DNA from: Globicatella sulfidifaciens DSM 15739
Lineage (GTDB): Bacteria; Bacillota; Bacilli; Lactobacillales; Aerococcaceae
Length of the DNA stretch: 64,000 nt
Reading direction: 5' to 3'
NCBI RefSeq assembly: GCF_900167405.1
Contig: NZ_FUWO01000002.1
Coordinates: forward strand, 124,001 to 188,000
The number at the start of each line of letters is the position of its first letter. The stretch's first letter is position 1. This document shows, one piece after another, positions 57,901 to 64,000 of the stretch. The position numbers and the translations under genes were made by a program. Below the pieces are notes generated by a model. The model had not been told where the DNA came from. It saw only the letters and a program-made list of their open reading frames with translations, and made no database searches.

Positions 57901-59454
57901 ATGTCAAAAATTAGACACTATATCGAAGTAATGAAACATATTCCGGACCATGCTTATATTGCAACAACCTCATTAGGGATGGGCGGTTTGCCAGAGCAAT
58001 TACTGAAGGGTTTAGGTGAATATTATCAAAAATATCAAAGTCCACGAGATTTGTCTGTTATTACTACAGGGGGGATTGGCACCGGACCTGGCAGAGGCCT
58101 CGATCATATTTTATATCCAAACTTATTAAAACGAGCCACGACCTCTTATTTATATTATTCAGCTAACACTATTGAAGCAGTTTTAAACAATGAGATTGAA
58201 ATGTATTACTTGCCTCAGGGGATTATCGGACAACTCTATCGTGATGCTGCCCGTGGTGGAGTAGGCGTATTTAGTCAAGTAGGAACCGAAACTTTTATTG
58301 ATCCTAAATATTTAGGAGGAAAAATTAACGAAAAAACCCGTCAACAAGAAGATGTGGTCAAAGAAATCTATTTTAATGATGAACGTTGGTTGCATTATCA
58401 ACCATTAGCCATTAATGTTGCTTTTATTAAAGCGTCTTATGCTGATACTCGAGGAAATTTATCGTTGAAACGTGAGCCTTTTGTTTTAGAAGCCCTGTCG
58501 ATAGCTTCGGCTGTGAAAAATAATGGCGGCATTGTGATTGCGCAAGTGGAACAGGTAGTTGAAGACTACTCGATTCCTCCTAAAGAAGTGGTGGTACCAG
58601 GAGCGCTCGTTGATTATGTGGTGGTAGCAGACAAAAAGTATCATATGCAAACGGTCCTAACGCAATACAATCCGGCCATTTCTAATGAAATAAGAGTTCC
58701 ATTATCGGAGTATGATTATTTACCACTATCCCCTAGTAAAGTTATTTTAAGAAGAGCGAGCCAAGAATTAGCCAAAGGGAGTTTTGTCAACGTAGGTGTA
58801 GGGTTAGCAGCTAATATTGGTCAAATAATTTCAGAATCTCATTTAATTGATCAAATTCATTTAAGCGTTGATTTAGGCTCAATTGGCGGTATGCCGGTAC
58901 CAGGGTTAGACTTCGGAATGAATTACAATGCCGAAGCGATTATCCCTAGTCAATCTTTATTTGAGTATTACCACGGTGGCGGTATTGATACGACGGTATT
59001 AGGCTTCGGTCAATTTAATGAAAAAGGGGAGATGAATTCAACTTATTTAAATGGAACGTTAAATGGTCCAGGTGGCATGTTAGATATCGTGCAAGGTGCT
59101 GATAAAATAGTTTTTGTTGGTTCTTTCACAGTAAAAGCAGAATTGACGATTGAAAATCAACAACTGGTCATTCAAAAAGAAGGTTATGCCTCGAAATTTG
59201 TTAAATCTTTACCATTATCCAATTTTTCTAGTCATTATATGAAGTCTCTCGGTAAAAAAATCATTTTGATTACAGAACGAGCGGTGTTTGAAATTGATAA
59301 TGAAGGACAATTTGTTTTAATGGAAATAGCTGATGGAATCGATATCCATGGCGACATACTAGATTTAATACCTTGGTCGATTAAAGTATCTGAACATTTA
59401 AAAATAATGGATCCGGCTTTATTTGCTGAAGATTGGCAATTAACTTTAGAGTAA
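57901..59454 (+). CDS. Family I CoA-transferase homologue with Asp at the catalytic Glu position
   Basis: 517 residues, the length and architecture of propionate CoA-transferase and YdiF-like enzymes: an alpha-like half (TTGGIGTGPGRGLDHIL; VGTETFIDPKYLGGK; DTRGNLSLKREPF) and a beta-like half (GSFVNVGVGLAANIGQII; SVDLGSIGGMPVPGLDFGMN; YYHGGGIDTTVLGFGQ). The catalytic glutamate of the family, in TVE-x-G-x-IGG, is aspartate here (D324). The enzyme may be slow as a transferase or work as a thioesterase; see findings. Start ATG 57901 after GGGGGGA; the frame is open 11 more codons upstream. It follows a terminator-like hairpin. Possible alternative: an inactive paralogue. Confidence 0.85.
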   Translation: MSKIRHYIEVMKHIPDHAYIATTSLGMGGLPEQLLKGLGEYYQKYQSPRDLSVITTGGIGTGPGRGLDHILYPNLLKRATTSYLYYSANTIEAVLNNEIEMYYLPQGIIGQLYRDAARGGVGVFSQVGTETFIDPKYLGGKINEKTRQQEDVVKEIYFNDERWLHYQPLAINVAFIKASYADTRGNLSLKREPFVLEALSIASAVKNNGGIVIAQVEQVVEDYSIPPKEVVVPGALVDYVVVADKKYHMQTVLTQYNPAISNEIRVPLSEYDYLPLSPSKVILRRASQELAKGSFVNVGVGLAANIGQIISESHLIDQIHLSVDLGSIGGMPVPGLDFGMNYNAEAIIPSQSLFEYYHGGGIDTTVLGFGQFNEKGEMNSTYLNGTLNGPGGMLDIVQGADKIVFVGSFTVKAELTIENQQLVIQKEGYASKFVKSLPLSNFSSHYMKSLGKKIILITERAVFEIDNEGQFVLMEIADGIDIHGDILDLIPWSIKVSEHLKIMDPALFAEDWQLTLE

Positions 59455-59469
59455 AATCGCGTGATGATG

Positions 59470-59534
59470 AGTGCAAGAAGGTGTATGGAGGCTTCGTTTA
59501 AGCTAAGTTTCCATACATTAACTTGCGCTTTTTT
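59470..59534 (+). terminator. Intrinsic terminator after the CoA-transferase gene
   Basis: AGTGCAAG...GTGTATGGA pairs with TCCATACA...ACTTGCGCT with internal mismatches, followed by six T. Confidence 0.8.
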
Positions 59535-59593
59535 ATTGTAAAAAATAAAGCAGAAAAATGAATAGCATCAAATGAGAAAATCGAGACTGTTAG

Positions 59594-59602
59594 TGATATA
59601 AT
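59594..59602 (+). promoter_or_regulatory. Extended -10 of uvrA
   Basis: TGA-TATAAT about 35 bases before the start. I found no GAAC-N4-GTTC LexA box in the 180-base gap. Confidence 0.6.
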
Positions 59603-59635
59603 AGAGGAGAATCCAAATAGAGAGGAGCCGCTTTA

Positions 59636-62464
59636 GTGGCAAACGATAAAATAATAGTAAAAGGTGCTCGTTCACATAATTTAAAAAATATTAACCTTGA
59701 AATACCACGTGATAAATTAGTCGTGGTGACGGGCTTATCAGGATCTGGGAAAAGTTCGTTAGCCTTTGATACTTTATATGCTGAAGGGCAAAGACGATAT
59801 GTTGAGAGTTTATCTGCCTATGCACGTCAATTTTTAGGTGGGATGGATAAGCCGGATGTCGATTCCATTGAAGGATTAAGTCCTGCAATCTCCATTGATC
59901 AAAAAACCACCAGTCATAATCCACGTTCGACGGTCGGAACAGCGACTGAAATCAATGACTACTTACGTCTGCTTTATGCAAGAGTAGGAACGCCGTATTG
60001 TCCAACACACCATATTCCAATCGAAAGACAATCACCTGAACAAATGGTCGATCGTATTTTAGAATTACCAGAGAGAACACGAATTCAGCTTATGAGTCCA
60101 GTGGTCCGTAATCAAAAAGGGCAACATAAGAAAGTAATTGAAAAAATCATTAAAGATGGTTTCGTGCGCATTAGAGTTGATGGCGAAATATATGATGTTA
60201 CAGAAGTGCCAGAACTATCGAAGAACTTAAAACATTCGATTGATTTGGTAATTGACCGTATTGTGATTAAAGAAGATATTCGTTCACGTCTATTCGATTC
60301 TGTAGAAACAGCTTTACGCTATTCAGGTGGCTATCTAGAAGTGGATGTCATTGGAGAAGAGCCGATCTATTTCAACGAACATTATGCTTGTCCACACTGT
60401 GATTTTTCGGTTTCTGAGTTAGAGCCACGTTTATTCTCGTTCAATGCACCATTTGGAGCCTGCCCTTCATGTGATGGATTAGGTTCACGCTTAACTGCGG
60501 ATGAGAGTCTAATCGTACCCGATCCAAATTTAACCTTGGAAGAAGGAGCTTTTGCTCCATGGAATCCGATTAGTTCTAATTATTATCCATCGATGCTTGA
60601 GCAATTTGCTAAAAGTTATGGCATTCCGATGGATGTGCCATACAAGGATTTATCAGCTGAACATCAGCAAGTTTTGAAGTATGGTGCTCCTAATACGACC
60701 TTTAAATTTACCTACACCCCAATGATGGGTGGCGGCAAAAAACGAACCAGTGATACGGTTTTTGAAGGGGTTGTGAATAATGTTGAGCGTCGTTATCAAG
60801 AAACAAGTTCAGATTATACACGGGACGTTATGGCGCAATATATGCATGAGTTAACATGCCCTGTATGTAAGGGACAACGTCTCAATCCGGAAGCTTTATC
60901 AGTCTATGTTGGCGATAAAAACATCGCAGAGTTTACCAGTTTATCCATTCATGATGCAGCGGATTATGTTGAACAGTTAACATTTGACAATGCTAAAGAG
61001 ATGATTGCTAAACCCATCATTAAAGAAATTAGTGACCGTTTAAGCTTCTTAAATAGTGTAGGACTAGAATATTTAACTTTAGATAGAGTCGCAGGGTCAT
61101 TATCTGGTGGAGAAGCGCAACGGATTCGTTTAGCAACCCAAATAGGATCAAATTTAAGTGGCGTCTTATACATTTTAGATGAACCCTCGATTGGTTTACA
61201 TCAACGTGATAATGCTCGCTTAATTGATTCATTACATAAAATGCGTGATTTAGGTAACACACTCGTGGTCGTTGAACATGATGATGAAACGATGTTAGAG
61301 GCTGATTACTTAATTGATATGGGACCTGGTGCAGGTGCTAGAGGTGGCGAAGTAGTGGCGGCTGGGACACCAAAAGAAGTCATGGCGAATCCAAATTCTT
61401 TAACAGGAAAGTATTTATCAGGGAAGGAAAAAATTGACATCCCCAAAGAGCGTAGACAAGAAGATAAAGGTTGGGTAACGGTTAAAGGAGCTGAACATAA
61501 TAACCTTAGAAATATCGATGTGAGCTTTCCGATTGGTCGCTTAACTTGTGTGACCGGCGTATCCGGTTCAGGAAAAAGTAGTTTAGTGAATGCTGTTTTA
61601 AAGACAGCCTTAGCACAGTTATTAACTAGTACCAAAGAACGTCCAGGTAAGTTTAGTTCGATCGAGGGATACGAAGGTCTCGATAAGATGATTGATATTG
61701 ACCAAAGTCCAATTGGGCGCACACCGCGTTCAAACCCAGCAACTTATACAGGTGTTTTTGATGATATTCGTGAATTATTTGCTCAAACGAATGATGCGAA
61801 ATTACATGGCTATAATAAAGGACGTTTTAGTTTTAATGTGAAAGGTGGCCGTTGCGAAGCATGTTCGGGTGGCGGTATTAATAAAATTGAAATGCATTTC
61901 TTACCCGATGTTTATGTGCCATGTGAAGTCTGCCATGGTAAACGTTATAATTCAGAAACATTGGAAATTAAATTTAAAGGTAAAAACATTAGCGATGTGT
62001 TAGAAATGACAGTAGAAGACGCAGTTGATTTTTTCCAAGCACAGCCAAAGATTGCTCGTAAATTACAAACGTTGTTAGATGTCGGTTTAGGCTATGTTAC
62101 TTTGGGTCAATCGGCGACGACCTTATCCGGTGGAGAGGCTCAGCGGATGAAATTAGCGTCGGAATTACAACGTGTTTCCACTGGTAATACCTTCTATATT
62201 TTAGATGAACCGACAACTGGATTGCATCCACATGATATTAAAAAGTTGTTGGCAGTTATTGAGCGCTTAGTTGAAGCGGGCAATACAGCGGTTATCATTG
62301 AACATAATTTAGATGTAATTAAGACAGCTGATTATATCATTGATATGGGGCCGGAAGGTGGCGTTGGTGGTGGTCAAGTAGTTGCAACCGGGACTCCAGA
62401 AGAAGTGGCAGAAGTTAAAGGTAGCTATACTGGCCAATATTTGAAAAAAATATTAAACGATTAA
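59636..62464 (+). CDS. uvrA: Excinuclease ABC subunit A
   Basis: Damage recognition ATPase of nucleotide excision repair. 942 residues, normal. Two ABC ATPase halves: Walker [10 protein letters not shown] (33-41) and GVSGSGKSS; signature motifs [17 protein letters not shown] and [17 protein letters not shown]; zinc sites CPHCDFS...CPSCDG and CEACSGGG...CEVCHGKRY. The start is GTG 59636 after GAGGAG. uvrB, its usual partner upstream, is not in the window. Confidence 0.97.
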   Translation: MANDKIIVKGARSHNLKNINLEIPRDKLVVVTGLSGSGKSSLAFDTLYAEGQRRYVESLSAYARQFLGGMDKPDVDSIEGLSPAISIDQKTTSHNPRSTVGTATEINDYLRLLYARVGTPYCPTHHIPIERQSPEQMVDRILELPERTRIQLMSPVVRNQKGQHKKVIEKIIKDGFVRIRVDGEIYDVTEVPELSKNLKHSIDLVIDRIVIKEDIRSRLFDSVETALRYSGGYLEVDVIGEEPIYFNEHYACPHCDFSVSELEPRLFSFNAPFGACPSCDGLGSRLTADESLIVPDPNLTLEEGAFAPWNPISSNYYPSMLEQFAKSYGIPMDVPYKDLSAEHQQVLKYGAPNTTFKFTYTPMMGGGKKRTSDTVFEGVVNNVERRYQETSSDYTRDVMAQYMHELTCPVCKGQRLNPEALSVYVGDKNIAEFTSLSIHDAADYVEQLTFDNAKEMIAKPIIKEISDRLSFLNSVGLEYLTLDRVAGSLSGGEAQRIRLATQIGSNLSGVLYILDEPSIGLHQRDNARLIDSLHKMRDLGNTLVVVEHDDETMLEADYLIDMGPGAGARGGEVVAAGTPKEVMANPNSLTGKYLSGKEKIDIPKERRQEDKGWVTVKGAEHNNLRNIDVSFPIGRLTCVTGVSGSGKSSLVNAVLKTALAQLLTSTKERPGKFSSIEGYEGLDKMIDIDQSPIGRTPRSNPATYTGVFDDIRELFAQTNDAKLHGYNKGRFSFNVKGGRCEACSGGGINKIEMHFLPDVYVPCEVCHGKRYNSETLEIKFKGKNISDVLEMTVEDAVDFFQAQPKIARKLQTLLDVGLGYVTLGQSATTLSGGEAQRMKLASELQRVSTGNTFYILDEPTTGLHPHDIKKLLAVIERLVEAGNTAVIIEHNLDVIKTADYIIDMGPEGGVGGGQVVATGTPEEVAEVKGSYTGQYLKKILND

Positions 62465-62561
62465 CATATCATCCTTAGTTGGATAGAAATACAATAAGCT
62501 CACTATTTAAAGCTGGACCAAAACTTAATAAGAACGCGTGGTTTCATTGGTTTTATTTCAG

Positions 62562-62790
62562 GCGCAGTGGTAGAGCGTTAGGGACTGCAACGGTGTCTTA
62601 ATTCCTTAGTTTGTGGACTATTGTGCTAGGTACCGGGTAGAAGTGACTATCTACAGCATTTTCAATCTCAACTATGAGGGGAGGTAGACGAAGTGAAATG
62701 ATTCATTTTTCTATATCATGTCCACCCCAGCTGTACGGGTAAAGTAGACGAAGTGACAGTCATTCATTTTTTTACTTCTGGCCCAATTTC
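62562..62790 (+). repeat. Dispersed repeat after uvrA: degenerate A, then two B modules
   Basis: GGCGCAGTGGTAGAG...GTGTCTTAA (about 62562-62605) is a worn module A. Module B copies at 62676-62729 and 62735-62790 share GTAGACGAAGTGA...TTTTT(C)TA...TC(T/A)GNCC. The whole lies between the uvrA stop and its terminator. No gene in 62465-62979. Confidence 0.7.
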
Positions 62791-62816
62791 TATTATATCG
62801 TTACATCATTGCATAG

Positions 62817-62871
62817 AGTAGGCAGAAGCAGTTAGAATCCATCAGATTTTGACAGTTAGCCTACTTTTTTT
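62817..62871 (+). terminator. Intrinsic terminator after uvrA
   Basis: AGTAGGC pairs with GCCTACT, with an inner loop of about 35 bases, followed by T-run. It lies beyond the repeat. Confidence 0.75.
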
Positions 62872-62979
62872 AGGAAAAAGTAAAGAATCAGTCTAGGGAC
62901 CTATGCATTTCAGGTTAATAGTTGGCATAATATAGTTGTAGGGTAAGAATGCCAGATATATCCATAGGAGGAATTAAAA

Positions 62980-64000
62980 ATGACAGAAAAAGAAAGAATT
63001 ATTGAATTAGTTAAAAATAATGTTATTTCAATGGACGAAGCTTTGCAGTTATTAGAAGCAGCGGCTAAAAATGATCATCAAGCCCAAGTAACAAGTAATG
63101 AATTCATTGAAGAATATAAAAATGCTCAAAAAGATATTGAAGAAAAAGTCGAAGCATCTCAATTAATACAAACGCCAGCAACAGATGAGCAAGAAGAACA
63201 AGCACAACAAGTCATTCAAGAAAAATTTGAACAAGCCAGTGAAGAATTAGCTAAGAAGCAAGAAGCATTAGTGATTGCGAAACAACGTTTAAGAGAAATA
63301 GAAATTTTTGCTGAATTAGATGATTTAACAGAGGACATGAAAACGCAACAAGCGAATTTGATGGCGAAAATAGATCATTTAGAAGCGGAAATTGAAGAGC
63401 TGTCTATCGAAATTGATATCAAACGTCAAGAAATGAGACAAAACACTCAATCGCAAATAAAAAAAATGGTAGAAGATACGACTGAACAAGTCACCAAAGC
63501 TGCCAAAAACTTTGGTGAAGAAGCCAAAAAAGAAGGGAAAAACTTACAAAAAACGATTATGGGTTATGTCAAAGAGTGGGCTTCAAACTTTGATATGAAA
63601 GAATTTAATGTGAATGTGCCATGGGTGAAATCACAAAGTTTTGCACACCAATACCAATTTGATGCAACAGATATTGATAAGATAGAAGTTAAAATTTTAA
63701 ATGGTAATGTTAAAGTTGAAACTCATCCAAAAGATAATATTATTGTTGACCTCGATATCGTTTTATATGGTAAAGAAGAAGTAGATAATATTGCAGCATT
63801 CGAATCATTAAGTACCATTGACGGCGCAACGGATAAATTAATTATCAATATGATGAACCCACGTGTTGCCGTAGAAACACTGGTGAAAGTTCCATCAAAA
63901 GTATTTTCAGAATTATTCATTGATACAATTAATGGCGATGTCGATTTAAAAGACCTAAAAGCTAAAGAAGTTAAATTATCATCAAAAAATGGCGATAATG
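62980..64000 (+). CDS. liaX: LiaX-like surface protein, N-terminal part (runs off the window)
   Basis: Open frame of 340 codons from ATG 62980 after GGAGGAATT, without stop before the window edge. Residues 1-35 (MTEKERIIELVKNNVISMDE, then ALQLLEAAAKND) match the short helical domain that starts enterococcal LiaX. Residues 40-170 are charged coiled coil. From about residue 220 a DUF4097-type beta repeat begins (KIEVKILNGNVKVETHPKDN; LFIDTINGDVDLKDLKAKEV). LiaX in enterococci senses daptomycin and antimicrobial peptides and controls the LiaFSR response. The name rests on the domain layout and the N-terminal sequence, recalled from memory. There is no signal peptide. Confidence 0.75.
   Translation, partial: MTEKERIIELVKNNVISMDEALQLLEAAAKNDHQAQVTSNEFIEEYKNAQKDIEEKVEASQLIQTPATDEQEEQAQQVIQEKFEQASEELAKKQEALVIAKQRLREIEIFAELDDLTEDMKTQQANLMAKIDHLEAEIEELSIEIDIKRQEMRQNTQSQIKKMVEDTTEQVTKAAKNFGEEAKKEGKNLQKTIMGYVKEWASNFDMKEFNVNVPWVKSQSFAHQYQFDATDIDKIEVKILNGNVKVETHPKDNIIVDLDIVLYGKEEVDNIAAFESLSTIDGATDKLIINMMNPRVAVETLVKVPSKVFSELFIDTINGDVDLKDLKAKEVKLSSKNGDN

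Noticed and set aside
59540-59635. LexA/DinR box before uvrA
   Set aside because: No GAAC-N4-GTTC motif was found in the promoter region.

Overview
The window is low-GC Gram-positive DNA with closely packed genes, strong GGAGG-type ribosome binding sites and many intrinsic terminators. Gene content points to Lactobacillales: class III fructose-1,6-bisphosphatase, type B L31, a LiaX-like surface protein, a D-lactate dehydrogenase type enzyme, and a citrate lyase plus Na+-pumping oxaloacetate decarboxylase block. An Aerococcaceae or Carnobacteriaceae-like genus is my inference; nothing here fixes the species. I see no rRNA, tRNA or CRISPR array.

Layout. 1-7.3 kb: efp, a Gfo/Idh/MocA oxidoreductase, a repeat-filled gap, fbp (minus), a gene broken by one in-frame stop, an exported class A beta-lactamase-like serine hydrolase and an EndoIII-like glycosylase. 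7.3-14.9 kb: signal peptidase I, a PhoP-PhoR two-component system, then pstC-pstA-pstB-phoU and a separately promoted pstS. Both pst transcription units have 11-bp phased TTTACA repeats typical of PhoP boxes. The PstS protein has its two halves in swapped order and no lipobox. 15-17.6 kb: two NAD(P)H:FMN-reductase-like flavoproteins and a nucleoside deoxyribosyltransferase. 17.9-25.6 kb: rpoB-rpoC behind a leader with an intrinsic terminator. 25.7-33.1 kb: a D-2-hydroxyacid dehydrogenase with an EIIC-like membrane protein, LysR, a YugP protease, a GTPase and lysS.

33.2-37.2 kb holds two insertion sequences: an IS66-family element with intact ends and an 8-bp target duplication but a frameshifted transposase, and an IS110-family recombinase with a roughly 260-bp upstream non-coding segment (a bridge-RNA candidate). 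37.4-46 kb: a small GNAT protein, then a citrate fermentation block. It has citD-citE-citF-citX plus a 2-hydroxycarboxylate transporter under a cre-overlapped promoter, followed by a separate operon for a split oxaloacetate decarboxylase (alpha, gamma, biotin carrier, beta). citC and citG are absent from the window. 46-47.7 kb: an AbrB-type membrane protein and rpmE2.

48.2-59.5 kb is a beta-oxidation-like cluster, unusual for Lactobacillales: acyl-CoA ligase, acyl-CoA dehydrogenase, FadN-type hydratase/dehydrogenase, thiolase, enoyl-CoA hydratase, LysR regulator, nitronate-monooxygenase-like flavoprotein, and a family I CoA-transferase homologue whose catalytic Glu is Asp. uvrA and the start of a LiaX-like gene close the window.

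A two-module hairpin repeat (90-bp tandem units, then a roughly 55-bp palindrome) occurs at four places, after fbp, rpoC, the enoyl-CoA hydratase gene and uvrA, always in the transcribed orientation of the preceding gene. With the permuted PstS, the Asp-variant CoA-transferase and the fatty-acid cluster, this is the material most worth following up.
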